From: Phycisphaerales bacterium
GTDB lineage: Bacteria; Planctomycetota; Phycisphaerae; Tepidisphaerales; Tepidisphaeraceae
Reading direction: 5' to 3'
Length of the DNA: 64,000 bases
Assembly (NCBI GenBank): GCA_020847375.1
Contig: JADLCB010000011.1
Location: 124,001 to 188,000, forward strand
Under the pieces are notes generated by a model that was given only the letters and a program-made list of their open reading frames with translations, did not search any database and had not been told where the DNA came from. Positions 19,121 through 28,451 of the stretch are shown here, piece after piece. The stretch's first letter is position 1; each line of letters starts with the position of its first letter. Made by a program: the position numbers and the translations under genes.

Positions 19121-19912
19121 ATGGACTCTTTTGCCTGGGGCTTGGTGCTCGGCATTGTCATTATGTTTGTCATTGGCGCTGTAGGTACGGCTTGGGCCTA
19201 CCGCCGCTTCGTGACTCTGGAACGGCGTTCGCGCCAGCAGCAGCGGCTGGCTGAGCTGGGAACGTTGACGGGTGGATTGGCTCATGAGCTGAAAAATCCA
19301 CTTTCCACGATTTCGCTCAATTTGCAGTTATTACGCGAAGATATTCCCAGTGATAGTCCAACCAGCGCTCGTATTGTCCATCGCATCGCAACGGTTCAGC
19401 AGGAAGCCAACCGTCTCAAAAGCATCCTCGATGATTTCCTTCGTTACGGTGGGAAGATGGAGCTGGAGCGCCAGCCCACCGACTTGAATGAGCTGTGTGA
19501 AGACCTGCAGGATTTTTTTCTACCGCAGGCGCAACTGCAACGGGTGACGCTGAGGCTAAAACGATCGCCCGAACCTGTCATCGCCGATGTCGATCCGCGC
19601 CTGATCAAGCAAAGCGTATTGAATCTGCTGATCAACGCCCTGCAGGCGCTGGGCGATGGCGGGGAGATTATCATCGCTGTCTCACGCCAGTCGCAGTGGG
19701 GCGTGATTGATGTGATCGATACCGGAGATGGTATCCCCTCGGAGGTGCGCGATATGGTCTTTGCGGCCTATTATTCGACCAAACGCACCGGTACCGGTCT
19801 GGGGCTGGCCATGACGCGCCGCATTATCGAGGAACATCACGGGCGCATTAACTTTCGCAGCGAAGCGGGCAAGGGAACTGATTTCACCCTGCAACTGCCG
19901 TTGAAGCGATGA
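19121..19912 (+). CDS. membrane-anchored sensor histidine kinase (NtrB-like)
   Basis: 263 residues from the ATG at 19121. One membrane helix (about 6-27), then a HisKA domain with His55 in LTGGLAHELKNPLSTISL, and a HATPase domain (NLLINALQAL, DTGDGI, TGLGLAM). There is no separate sensor domain: the protein has only a very short N-terminus outside the membrane. The GGLAHELKNP H-box is the type found in kinases that pair with NtrC-family regulators, and such a regulator follows 78 bp downstream. A TTG at 19067 in the same frame is an alternative start; neither start has a clear ribosome binding site. Confidence 0.88.
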   Translation: MDSFAWGLVLGIVIMFVIGAVGTAWAYRRFVTLERRSRQQQRLAELGTLTGGLAHELKNPLSTISLNLQLLREDIPSDSPTSARIVHRIATVQQEANRLKSILDDFLRYGGKMELERQPTDLNELCEDLQDFFLPQAQLQRVTLRLKRSPEPVIADVDPRLIKQSVLNLLINALQALGDGGEIIIAVSRQSQWGVIDVIDTGDGIPSEVRDMVFAAYYSTKRTGTGLGLAMTRRIIEEHHGRINFRSEAGKGTDFTLQLPLKR

Positions 19913-19990
19913 TGAATCATCCTGCCCGGGTCGCACCTTGGCCTGATTGGGTCTATACTACCGGTTTCGGTGCATCCGTGGGATAAATGT

Positions 19991-21361
19991 ATGGCGGATT
20001 CGATTCATAAATCTCAAATTTTGGTCATTGATGATGAGCGTGAGCATGCGGAGGTGATGTGCGAAGCGCTGGTGCGCCAGGGGCATCGTTGCGATGTGAC
20101 CTATTCGCTGGCCCAGGCGCGGGATAAACTTCAGCACAAGGCGTACGATATCATCGTAACCGATCTGGTGATGGAAGGCCGTCGCGACGGATTACTGGTG
20201 TTGGAAGCCGCCGCCAGCCAGACACCAACGCCACCGGTGATTCTGGTGACCGCTCATGCGGATATTCCCACCTGCAAGGAAGCCCTCAGCCAGGGGGCGT
20301 ATGACTACATCGAAAAACCGCTCGATCTGGAATATTTCCGTGCCCAGGTGAATCGTGCGGCTGAACGCATGGCTTTGGAAAAGCAAAACCACGCCTTGCG
20401 CGAACAGTTGGTTCATAATTCGGGTTTTGAAGGAATCATTGGCACAAGCCAGGCGATGCAGCAGGTGCTGCAGATGGCCCGGCAGGTCGCCCCCAGCGAT
20501 ATTCCCGTGCTGCTCACCGGCGAGTCGGGTACAGGCAAGGAGCTGTTCGCCCGTGCCATTCACAACCACTCGCGCCGTGGCAAAAACCGGATGGTTCCGC
20601 TGAACTGTGCGGGGTTGAGTGAATCAATCCTCGAAGATGAATTGTTCGGCCATGTGCGCGGTGCTTTTACCGGCGCCACCTCCGACCGCGAAGGGCGTTT
20701 TGAACACGCAGACCGCGGTACGCTGTTTCTCGACGAGATCGGGGACATGCCGCTGACCATGCAGGCTAAACTCCTGCGCGTCCTGGAAAATGGTGAAGTG
20801 GTGCGCGTGGGTTCCAACGAGCCGCGCCAGGTCAATGTTCGCTTCATCAGCGCAACCAACCGCAACCTTGAACAGGCGGTGGAGGAGAAACATTTTCGTG
20901 AAGACCTGTATTTCCGCATTAAAGGCGTGACGATTCGCCTGCCGGCTTTGCGCGAACGTCGCGAGGATATTCCGCTGCTCATCCACTACTTCATTGAGCA
21001 GTTCAACCGCAAATACAATAAGGAAATTACTGCGGTCGAGCCACAGGCCCAGCAGATGCTCATGGGCTATGGATGGCCGGGCAACGTGCGTCAATTACGC
21101 AACGCGGTGGAAAACATGGTTGTGCTGGCACAGGGGGAGCGTTTGTCGGCTTCGACGCTGCCTGTGGAGATTCAGCCGCGCGCCGGGGGTGCTTCCAGCG
21201 GAATGAATAATCTTGTCGGTATCAGCATCGAGCAGGCGGAGAAAGAGCTGATTCGCAACACCTTGAAAATGGTTAATGGCAATCGCGAACAGGCGTCTGA
21301 GATTCTTGGAATTGGCGAGCGCACTCTCTATCGCAAGATCAAGGAATACGAGCTGGGGTAG
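19991..21361 (+). CDS. sigma-54-dependent response regulator (NtrC family)
   Basis: 456 residues in three domains. Receiver (1-120) with Asp58 in VTDLVMEG; AAA+ domain (about 150-385) with Walker A GESGTGKE (177-184), the sigma-54-contacting GAFTGA loop (224-229), Walker B LFLDEIGD and the R-finger region LRERREDIP; and a Fis-type helix-turn-helix at the C-terminus (NREQASEILGIGERTLYRKI). It opens sigma-54 promoters when phosphorylated, presumably by the kinase encoded just upstream. The ATG at 19991 is chosen because the receiver begins right after it; a GTG at 19970 is in frame. Targets are unknown. Confidence 0.95.
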   Translation: MADSIHKSQILVIDDEREHAEVMCEALVRQGHRCDVTYSLAQARDKLQHKAYDIIVTDLVMEGRRDGLLVLEAAASQTPTPPVILVTAHADIPTCKEALSQGAYDYIEKPLDLEYFRAQVNRAAERMALEKQNHALREQLVHNSGFEGIIGTSQAMQQVLQMARQVAPSDIPVLLTGESGTGKELFARAIHNHSRRGKNRMVPLNCAGLSESILEDELFGHVRGAFTGATSDREGRFEHADRGTLFLDEIGDMPLTMQAKLLRVLENGEVVRVGSNEPRQVNVRFISATNRNLEQAVEEKHFREDLYFRIKGVTIRLPALRERREDIPLLIHYFIEQFNRKYNKEITAVEPQAQQMLMGYGWPGNVRQLRNAVENMVVLAQGERLSASTLPVEIQPRAGGASSGMNNLVGISIEQAEKELIRNTLKMVNGNREQASEILGIGERTLYRKIKEYELG

Positions 21362-21383
21362 CTTTTCACGGACTTATGGTTTA

Positions 21384-21884
21384 ATGACGATGACAATTTC
21401 CTCGATGCGTATCGGTCATGGTTACGATATTCACCGCCTGCAGACGGGCGGGCGGTTGATGCTGGGCGGCGTGCAGGTGTCGGATCAGATTTCGCCGATT
21501 GCCTACAGTGATGGCGATGTGGTGATTCATGCCCTCGTGGACGCGATTCTCGGCGCCATGGGGTGGGGTGATATCGGCGAACATTTCTCGGATACCGATC
21601 CGCGTTGGCGCGGTCGTTCCTCCAGCGATTTTCTGATCCCGACGGTTCAGCGCTTGAATCAAGCGGCGTATACGCTGGTCAACTGCGACGTGACCATCAT
21701 GGCAGAACGCCCGCGCCTGAAGGATTTCAAACCCGCCATGAAAACAGCGCTGGCCAAACTACTCGGCATCAGCACTGATCGCATCAATATCAAAGCAGGC
21801 ACCAATGAAGGCTGCGACGCAGTTGGCCAGGGCCAGGCGATTGCGGCTCACGCCGTGGTTTTGTGTTGCCCGACCGGATCGTAA
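21384..21884 (+). CDS. ispF: 2-C-methyl-D-erythritol 2,4-cyclodiphosphate synthase
   Basis: Fifth step of the MEP isoprenoid pathway: closes the cyclodiphosphate from CDP-ME 2-phosphate. The sequence MRIGHGYDIHRL carries two zinc ligands (Asp and His), and SDGDVVIHALVDAILGA holds the third. DIGEHFSDTDP, ERPRLKDF and the cysteine-containing TNEGCDAVGQGQ with IAAHAVVL complete the family pattern. The conventional start would be the ATG at 21405; the ATG at 21384 adds seven residues and is the better placed one after a GGA. It follows the NtrC-like gene by 22 bp and precedes cysS, as ispF and cysS often do. Confidence 0.95.
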   Translation: MTMTISSMRIGHGYDIHRLQTGGRLMLGGVQVSDQISPIAYSDGDVVIHALVDAILGAMGWGDIGEHFSDTDPRWRGRSSSDFLIPTVQRLNQAAYTLVNCDVTIMAERPRLKDFKPAMKTALAKLLGISTDRINIKAGTNEGCDAVGQGQAIAAHAVVLCCPTGS

Positions 21885-22024
21885 TTCGTTTTGCGCATGC
21901 CAACGTATCACTCGCCACGCAATGAAATTCCTGATGAGATATTGCCCTGACTGAATCCCCTGTGAAAAGAAGATACGCCGCCTGCTTCCCGTTTGCGGTT
22001 AATCCTCATAGAATCAGCCTGTCT

Positions 22025-23497
22025 ATGGCGTTGCGCATTTACAATACACTGTCACGGAAAAAAGAACCTTTCCAGCCGGTTACACCGGGAAAGGTCAGGA
22101 TGTATCTCTGCGGGCCGACGGTCTACAAGTCGCCGCACATCGGGCACATGGTCGGGCCGGTCATTTTTGACGCCATCAAGCGTTATCTGGTCTATCGCGG
22201 TTTTGAAGTGACGTGGATTGTCAACATCACCGACATCGAGGACAAGCTCATCGAGGCTGCCCATCGTTTTAACACCACGGTTCAGGCACTGGTCGAAAAG
22301 CACACGGCTGAATACATGAAAGTTCTGAGCGATCTGGGGATTGATACGATCGATCGCTTCCCGCGGGCCACTGAGCACATGGCGGAAATTATCGCGCTGT
22401 GCCAGACGTTGATCGACAAAGGTTACGCCTACGAAGCACAGGGCAATGTCTGGTTTTCAGTTGAAAAAGATGAAGACTACGGGAAACTCTCCGGCCGGAA
22501 AATTGAGCAGCAGGAATCAGGCCTGCGCGCCAATCTCGCTGGTGAAGGCAAACGCAATCCAGCCGATTTCGGCCTGTGGAAAAGTACCAAACCGGGTGAA
22601 CCTTCATGGAATTCGCCGTGGGGGCCGGGGCGTCCCGGCTGGCATATCGAATGTTCCGCAATGGCGATGAAATATCTCGGCCAGACATTTGATATTCATG
22701 GTGGCGGCATGGATCTGGTTTTCCCACACCATGAAAACGAAATCGCCCAGAGTGAAAGCGCCACCGGCCAGCCTTTTGCCCGATGCTGGATGCACAACGG
22801 TCTGACACGCATCCGAACCAAGGCGGCCAGCGGTCAGTGGCAGGTCGAAAAAATGGCTGGCTCGGTTGGTAACGTTGTTTCCGCCCAGCAGTTGATCGAT
22901 CAATACGGCCCTGACATCGTTCGCTATTTCCTGCTGGCGACGCACTATCGCAGCCCCATCGAGTTTACGGATCAGGTACTGGCGGATACCAAAAAAGCGT
23001 ATGCGGTCTTTACCCGTCTGTTTGAGCGCGTTCAGCGGTTGACGAATCAACCGGTTTCTTCCCAGGGCCCGTCTGTCGATGAACTTGGGGCATTCAAGGA
23101 ACATCGCCAGTTGTTTGAAACCCGGATGGATGATGATTTCAATACCGCCGGAGCGATTGCGGAGCTGCATCAGATGGCCGGGCAGATCAATGCCCTGATT
23201 GAGAGCAGCAAACTTGAGCAATCTCCTGATCCGAAAGTGCTGGCACAAGTTCTCGCTGCTGTCCAGGAGCTGCGCAATCTCGGCGGCATCCTTGGCCTGT
23301 TTCGTGTTTCAGCCTCGGCTGCGACTGCGTCTGATGGCGAGTTGAGCCAGGCGTTGATGCAGTTGATTATCCAGTTGCGGGCTGAGGCGCGTAAAAACAA
23401 GAACTTTGCTCAGGCTGACGCCATTCGTCAGGGATTGGAAAAGATCGGTGTTGTTCTGGAAGATCGGCCGGGCCAGACGCTCTGGCGCAAGCAGTGA
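22025..23497 (+). CDS. cysS: cysteinyl-tRNA synthetase with variant KMSKS loop
   Basis: Class I aminoacyl-tRNA synthetase of 490 residues. Seen: Cys29 in YLCGPTVY (zinc ligand), the HIGH motif at 38-41, the zinc-site region [14 protein letters not shown] and [12 protein letters not shown], and a C-terminal anticodon-binding helical domain. Odd: the KMSKS signature reads K276-M-A-G-S280 (KMAGSVGN), so the second lysine, which normally stabilises the adenylate transition state, is a glycine, and there are about ten extra residues just before it. The frame extends 63 bp upstream to a GTG, but the ATG at 22025 gives the usual N-terminus ([10 protein letters not shown]). No other cysS is in the window. 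Confidence 0.95.
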   Translation: MALRIYNTLSRKKEPFQPVTPGKVRMYLCGPTVYKSPHIGHMVGPVIFDAIKRYLVYRGFEVTWIVNITDIEDKLIEAAHRFNTTVQALVEKHTAEYMKVLSDLGIDTIDRFPRATEHMAEIIALCQTLIDKGYAYEAQGNVWFSVEKDEDYGKLSGRKIEQQESGLRANLAGEGKRNPADFGLWKSTKPGEPSWNSPWGPGRPGWHIECSAMAMKYLGQTFDIHGGGMDLVFPHHENEIAQSESATGQPFARCWMHNGLTRIRTKAASGQWQVEKMAGSVGNVVSAQQLIDQYGPDIVRYFLLATHYRSPIEFTDQVLADTKKAYAVFTRLFERVQRLTNQPVSSQGPSVDELGAFKEHRQLFETRMDDDFNTAGAIAELHQMAGQINALIESSKLEQSPDPKVLAQVLAAVQELRNLGGILGLFRVSASAATASDGELSQALMQLIIQLRAEARKNKNFAQADAIRQGLEKIGVVLEDRPGQTLWRKQ

Positions 23498-23522
23498 AAA
23501 GACCGTTCTTGGGAGATTATTG

Positions 23523-24113
23523 ATGCGCGCGCTGGTACTGGGTTTGCTGGTGATGCTGATGACGGGCGGCTGTTTACCAGCCCGGCCGGGCGGTGCTTTG
23601 GAGATCAAGCAGATTTCGCAATCGCACCAGCTTGTTCAGCGCTTTGATCAAGCGTTCATCAGTCAAAACAACAGCGGGGAGTACCATATCATTCTGATCG
23701 CCGACGTTATGCCTGATCAAAACAAGCCCAGCGATGATGATACGCTCAGCCCCGCTGCCAGCGTGCCGGTCAGGCATCTGGTTCATTTGCGCGTTCTCTG
23801 GCGACCGCTTGATAGCGCTGGTGCCCAGATGTCAGCCACCGGCAACAGCTCGATCGATTGGTATGTGTTCACGCCCGGCGTTCATGAGGGTCATGATCTG
23901 CTGCGCTATCGCGGGTCCGGCCTGGCGACAATTCGCCCTGATGCGGGCGGGGCCGCGATTCGACTGGATAACGCTGAAATTCATCCGCTGCTTCATCGCG
24001 GACAGATGGTTGATCCAATGGGTTCATCAAGCGTAGCCGGCCATGTTCACGCCAGCCAAAACGATCATGCCGTCTCCAACTGGCTGGCGGAAATCGAACG
24101 ACTGTCTCAGTGA
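23523..24113 (+). CDS. lipoprotein of unknown function
   Basis: 196 residues from the ATG at 23523, which has GGGAG before it. The first 17 residues are a lipoprotein signal (MLMTGGC, Cys17). No family is recognised. The body has predicted strands such as YHIILIADVMP and HLVHLRVLWRP, and a WYVFTPGVHEGHDLLRYRG segment, which suggest a compact beta-rich domain. It follows cysS by 25 bp and could share its transcript. A frame extension into cysS exists but is not a better start. Confidence 0.6.
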   Translation: MRALVLGLLVMLMTGGCLPARPGGALEIKQISQSHQLVQRFDQAFISQNNSGEYHIILIADVMPDQNKPSDDDTLSPAASVPVRHLVHLRVLWRPLDSAGAQMSATGNSSIDWYVFTPGVHEGHDLLRYRGSGLATIRPDAGGAAIRLDNAEIHPLLHRGQMVDPMGSSSVAGHVHASQNDHAVSNWLAEIERLSQ

Positions 24114-24213
24114 ATTAAATTTATGTGCGCCCTGGGTTGCTGAACCACGCAAACTCTGCTGAAATCAGACTGACTTTTGCCAATGTCCCTGACCCTTGCC
24201 ACGGTGGATCAAC

Positions 24214-24621
24214 ATGCCCGATTTTCAGATGCACCCAATTCTGCCTGCCAAACCCGGTGATGAGCCGTTTTCGCAGCGCATCGATTTGATCGTCAACGGC
24301 AAACCAGCCGGTTCTGCCCTGTGGAATACATCCGGTTCAGCCGATGCGGTGGTGCAGTTGGTCAGCCTGCATGTGGGGGTATCGCTGCGTCGTCAGCATC
24401 TGGCCACAGCGCTTCTGGAAGTAGTGATTGCGCAGGGGCGCGAATATTTTCGTCGTCGTGGTGGAAAAATGAAACTGCGCCAACTCTGGTATGCGGTGGA
24501 ACAGAAATCACAGGTGGGGGGGCGCGCATTTTTAATGCACAACAATTTCCACCATGTTGGCACACTACCTGATCTGCTCAAAAAACAGGATCTGCTGTTT
24601 TATAAAAAGTCGCTGGTTTAA
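24214..24621 (+). CDS. GNAT family N-acetyltransferase-like protein
   Basis: 135 residues. The middle holds what looks like the GNAT core: a strand (VQLVSLHVGVS) followed by the acetyl-CoA pyrophosphate-binding loop and helix (LRRQHLATALLEVVIAQG), and then a tail with AFLMHNNFHHVG, which is the usual last strand region. The loop is not the perfect Q/RxxGxG/A pattern, so confidence is moderate. The ATG at 24214 follows GGTGG; a TTG at 24196 is in frame. Substrate unknown. It is convergent with the GH42 gene, with 74 bp between them and no clear terminator. Confidence 0.6.
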   Translation: MPDFQMHPILPAKPGDEPFSQRIDLIVNGKPAGSALWNTSGSADAVVQLVSLHVGVSLRRQHLATALLEVVIAQGREYFRRRGGKMKLRQLWYAVEQKSQVGGRAFLMHNNFHHVGTLPDLLKKQDLLFYKKSLV

Positions 24622-24695
24622 TTCCGGTATGGCAGGACTGGCGCAAACCGCTGCGCTGTTGGACAATACTGGGAATAATCGACTATTTCATCAAT

Positions 24696-26684
24696 TCAGC
24701 GGCGGCACTGAACGACCGCCACGCCGTACTTGTCCAGAACAATCCGGCCATCTTCCACCGCCTGCCCGCGCAATAGTTCCCGCCCCGCGGGCAAACCTGT
24801 CACAATTTGCGTTGACGCTGCGTGATTCAAAAGCACCAGGAACAGCCACTCTTTGCTGGTGCGCACAATCACCTCGACATCGGCTGACGCCTTGGCATGC
24901 ACCGGCAGCGCCAGTTGTTTGCTCAGCCATCCAACCAGAACCCTGACTGTTTCGGACGGGCAATACCCGCCAATATAAATCACGCTCCCTTTCCCCACCT
25001 GGTGGCGTGTCATTGCGACTGCGCCGTGCAGCAGGGCGTCGGGGCAATTCCACTCAGCCAGCGTTGCGGCCCCGCAAGGCCGCAGCCTTTCAACCCAGAC
25101 ATTCAACTGCAATTCATCATATCCCGCCAGTCGCGCTGTGCGATGCGTTGCTTTCTCCAGCGTTGTCCAATCCTCGATTTCCACACCGCACAACTTTTGC
25201 AGCAAGCCCGGCAGCGGCTGCTGTACGATGTGCCCATGGCGGTCCATGCTGCCACTCTGTGCCCCCAGTATCAGCGTGCCGCCCTGGCGAACGTATTGAG
25301 TTAGCTTGCGTACCAGCGTCTTGTCAACGATCTTCAAGTGTGGCGCGATCAGCAACGGATAGTCGTTCCAATCCTGCCGGCTCCAGATCATGTCCGCCGA
25401 AATGTGCTGCCGACTCAATTCCGCCAGCCACCGACTGTATTCAAATTGACCCTCAGCCACATAGGTATTGATGCGCCGTTCATCGGTTTCGTTGTCAAAC
25501 TCCCGAAGAACTGCCGCCACACACTCTACGGTGGAATCAAAGAAAGCCTTGCCAAGATGTTTGATCTCTCCGCCCAACCGGCTGGCCTCGTCCAACCATC
25601 GCGTATCGCCGTTGTCCTGACGTAAAAGACCATGCCAATGCTGCTCGCTGCCATAAGGGCAACTCCGCCAGCGGAAATAGCTGATGAGTTTGGCCCCGTG
25701 CGCCACACTCTGCATTGCCCACAAGCGAAGTTGTCCCGGGCGGGGCGTGCGCAGCACGTAGCTCATCTGCCCGCCCGGGCCAGCCTGCTGCTCCATGATC
25801 GCAAACGGATAAGACAAGCTGCGCGCCTGCACCAACCCCCAGGCAGCCCACGGCCAATCCTCATCCGGCGCAAACAGCGGATATTGGTCATGCGAGAAAA
25901 AGTCGAGCGGTTTGGCCAGCGCCTGCCCGTCGATATTGCCGAAGATGCCGTTGTGCGTAATCGGCCAGCGCTTGTTGACCCGACGCAGAATATCCGCCTG
26001 ACGCCGGGCGAATTGTACAACACAATCACTGATAAACCGCGTCTCATCCAGCAACTGATGGGGATTCAGCTTGGTGGCCGTCGGATGCGGCAGATCGATC
26101 TGTTCCCAGTCAGTGTAGGTCTGTGACCAGAAGGCTGTCCCCCATGCCGCGTTGAGCTGATCCAAAGTCGTGTAGCGATCCTCCAACCACCGCCGAAACG
26201 CCCGCGTATCGCTGGGCGCATAGCTGACATCCATGTGGCAGTTGAATTCATTATCCAATTGCCACGCGATGATCTGCGTTTCATCGCGATAGTGCTCAGC
26301 CAGGGCGGTGCAGATCCGATCCGAAAGCTCCAGATATTTTGGGGAGGTGTAATTGAGGTTGCGCCGGCTGCCATGTGCCATGGGGACGCGGTTGAAATCC
26401 CATCGCAGAATTTCAGGATAATTGGTCGCCGCCCATGCCGGCGCGGAATACGTCGGCGTTCCCATGACGACATGGATTCCATGCCGGCGGCACAGATCGA
26501 TCACGCGGTCAAATATGTCGAATTGATATTCACCCTCGCGCGGCTCCCAGTAGGACCAGGCGCTCTCGCCCATCCTGATCATATTGAAGCCGGCTGCGGC
26601 AATGCGCTGGATATCCTCGGCATATTTTTCAGCAGGCCAATGCTCCGGGTAATAACAGACACCGTAATAAAACTGACGCCACAT
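24696..26684 (-). CDS. GH42 family beta-galactosidase
   Basis: Glycoside hydrolase of 662 residues; cytoplasmic, as no signal peptide is present. Residues 1-380 form the TIM barrel (MWRQFYYGVCYYPEHWP and FNMIRMGESAWSYWEP are typical). Acid/base Glu146 lies in WQLDNEFNC, nucleophile Glu298 in FAIMEQQAG. A trimerisation-type alpha/beta domain (about 390-590, with LLIAPHLKIVDKTLV) and a short beta domain follow. The ATG at 26684 fits the family start; upstream in-frame codons add 22 unlikely residues. It is the last gene of the lacI-led minus-strand run, 73 bp behind a beta-helix gene. GH42 enzymes cut beta-1,4/1,3-galactosides or, in some members, arabinosides; the substrate here is unknown. 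Confidence 0.93.
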   Translation of the reverse strand: MWRQFYYGVCYYPEHWPAEKYAEDIQRIAAAGFNMIRMGESAWSYWEPREGEYQFDIFDRVIDLCRRHGIHVVMGTPTYSAPAWAATNYPEILRWDFNRVPMAHGSRRNLNYTSPKYLELSDRICTALAEHYRDETQIIAWQLDNEFNCHMDVSYAPSDTRAFRRWLEDRYTTLDQLNAAWGTAFWSQTYTDWEQIDLPHPTATKLNPHQLLDETRFISDCVVQFARRQADILRRVNKRWPITHNGIFGNIDGQALAKPLDFFSHDQYPLFAPDEDWPWAAWGLVQARSLSYPFAIMEQQAGPGGQMSYVLRTPRPGQLRLWAMQSVAHGAKLISYFRWRSCPYGSEQHWHGLLRQDNGDTRWLDEASRLGGEIKHLGKAFFDSTVECVAAVLREFDNETDERRINTYVAEGQFEYSRWLAELSRQHISADMIWSRQDWNDYPLLIAPHLKIVDKTLVRKLTQYVRQGGTLILGAQSGSMDRHGHIVQQPLPGLLQKLCGVEIEDWTTLEKATHRTARLAGYDELQLNVWVERLRPCGAATLAEWNCPDALLHGAVAMTRHQVGKGSVIYIGGYCPSETVRVLVGWLSKQLALPVHAKASADVEVIVRTSKEWLFLVLLNHAASTQIVTGLPAGRELLRGQAVEDGRIVLDKYGVAVVQCRR

Positions 26685-26757
26685 AAGAAAACCACTGATG
26701 CCCGCAATACCCGAACCTGTAAACCGTTTCACGCACCAACGTCGGCGCATTGATGCG

Positions 26758-28419
26758 CTACGGCTGGCTGGTCACCGGTTTGTCCTGCCATCCCATTCCC
26801 TCCGCGGGGCTGCCGGGCTTGAGATGGAAATCATCCTTGATCGGGTTGACCCATCGCGGGTTAGCCACCTTGGCGCCTTCGGCCAGACCCAGCTCATGCG
26901 CCCTTTTAAGATCATCACGCTGACCTAAATTGAAGATTTCATATTTTTTAGGATCATTGTCAACCTGGATGAGGCCCAGCATGTAGATTTTACTGACCGG
27001 ACGGAGTTCAAAGAAATTGTTCCTGATGATGTTGTCCATCGAGTTCGCGCCAACAAAAAGGGCGATATCACCAAGCGTCGGGCTGCCGACAATATTATTC
27101 TCGACCCGGTTATCCTTCAGCGGCAAATCCCAGCCCCAGTCGCGTCGGGGCATGCCATGCAGAAGAATGTTGTACAAGTTCCCGTAACAGGTGTTGTTTT
27201 CCACAATCGCATCGGAGGAACCGGCAATATAAATGCCCTGGGATTTATTTTTAATCACCCGGTTGTTTCGGATCAGAACCCCGTATTCATCTCCTTCGTC
27301 TTTATTGCTGATTTCGTAGAAGATTCCAGCCCCGTTGTTGTACGCGGTGAAGTTGTCCAGCACCTGGTTGTTACCCAGCGCGCCATCGAACCAGATCCCC
27401 GCCCCGTTGTTATACGTCACCTGGCAATTACGGACCGTAACCGCTTTGATTCCCGGAATCAGCTTCATCCCACCGCCATGCCAGGCGCGATTGAAATTGC
27501 GGTAATTGTTGTAGTTGATCGTCGAATCTTCCAATACCACATTCTGCGGCGCAATGCCGGCATACTTGACTTTACGAACCCCTGCCGGAACATTGGGAAA
27601 CTCCTCCCAGTTTCCACTCATGCCGACACCCACAATACCGTTATGGGAAAAATCGCAGCGGCGGATCACCGAGTCGTGGGCAACCAGCGTGATTCCGCCA
27701 CCATCACCATAATTCATCACGCAATCTTCAATCGTCCAGTTTGTGCTCGAGGCGACCGTGACCAGTCCCAACAGCCTGTTGGCTGCGCTGGCGTTATTGT
27801 GCATGAAACCGATCTTGCGCAGGACAACATGCGATACGCCCTTGGCCAGCAGGAGCTGGCCCGGCACGATCGACGCCTCCATCACATGCTTGTTGGGGTC
27901 CGATCGATCAGCCAACATGCAATAGAGAACCTGGGCAACGCTGTCATAGAAAAACGAACCGGGAACCAGATCTTCCAGCCCCATGCCCACCGGAGGCAGC
28001 AGCGCTTTGCTCTCGTACTCGCCCGATTTTTGAAAGGTGTTCTGAATACCGATCTGCTGAAGGGGCTGGCCATCAGCAAATAACTGTTGGCTGTTGACCC
28101 GAACACCGGCAAGCTTCCAGACACCCGGTTTGTCCGCCTGCCAGTTTTTCACCAGCACTGATCCTTTGATGATCGTTTTATCCGCCCCGGCCCCTTCGAT
28201 GATCAGCGGTTTTTTATCCGTTCCGCCCCGCGTCACATTCACGGTGGTTTCAAGGCGATAGGTTCCAGCCCCCAGACGGATCGTGTCGCCAGGGTTGGCC
28301 TTATTCATAACGGCTTGCAGCGCGTTGGAATCCGCTCCAACCGGTACATTGATGACCTTTCCCAAGGTCGGAGACAAAATAACGAAACAGAGAATCCCCG
28401 TCAGCAGTGTTCGTGCCAT
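26758..28419 (-). CDS. secreted right-handed beta-helix protein, paralogue A
   Basis: 553 residues from the ATG at 28419 with an AAGGAA box. Signal peptide (about 1-19, LCFVILSPTLG), then a pectate-lyase-like N-terminal region (VINVPVGADSNALQAVMNKA, PGDTIRLGAGTYRLE, PLIIEGAGADKTIIKG), and a parallel beta-helix from about 200 to 450 with repeating Asn-ladders such as VRNCQVTYNNGAGIWFDG and NAIVENNTCYGN-like turns. The end (WVNPIKDDFHLKPGSPAEG) is a common tail of such proteins. It is one of four paralogues in this island and pairs with the pseudopilin just upstream (32 bp). Catalytic residues cannot be assigned; it could be a lyase, an isomerase or a binding protein for a polysaccharide. Confidence 0.85.
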   Translation of the reverse strand: MARTLLTGILCFVILSPTLGKVINVPVGADSNALQAVMNKANPGDTIRLGAGTYRLETTVNVTRGGTDKKPLIIEGAGADKTIIKGSVLVKNWQADKPGVWKLAGVRVNSQQLFADGQPLQQIGIQNTFQKSGEYESKALLPPVGMGLEDLVPGSFFYDSVAQVLYCMLADRSDPNKHVMEASIVPGQLLLAKGVSHVVLRKIGFMHNNASAANRLLGLVTVASSTNWTIEDCVMNYGDGGGITLVAHDSVIRRCDFSHNGIVGVGMSGNWEEFPNVPAGVRKVKYAGIAPQNVVLEDSTINYNNYRNFNRAWHGGGMKLIPGIKAVTVRNCQVTYNNGAGIWFDGALGNNQVLDNFTAYNNGAGIFYEISNKDEGDEYGVLIRNNRVIKNKSQGIYIAGSSDAIVENNTCYGNLYNILLHGMPRRDWGWDLPLKDNRVENNIVGSPTLGDIALFVGANSMDNIIRNNFFELRPVSKIYMLGLIQVDNDPKKYEIFNLGQRDDLKRAHELGLAEGAKVANPRWVNPIKDDFHLKPGSPAEGMGWQDKPVTSQP

Positions 28420-28451
28420 TGCCAGTTCCTTTCGGTAAAATGATGTCGAGG

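Noticed and set aside
17054-19932. 17-base near-repeat ATCATCCTGCCCGRGTC at 17054-17070 and 19916-19932
   Set aside because: Only two copies, one mismatch, no symmetry and different positions relative to genes; chance or a minor relic cannot be excluded.
27157-28083. 308-codon plus-strand frame opposite beta-helix A, and similar ones opposite B, C and D
   Set aside because: All four paralogues show the same antisense frames because the repeats are similar; the translated products have no signal or domain.
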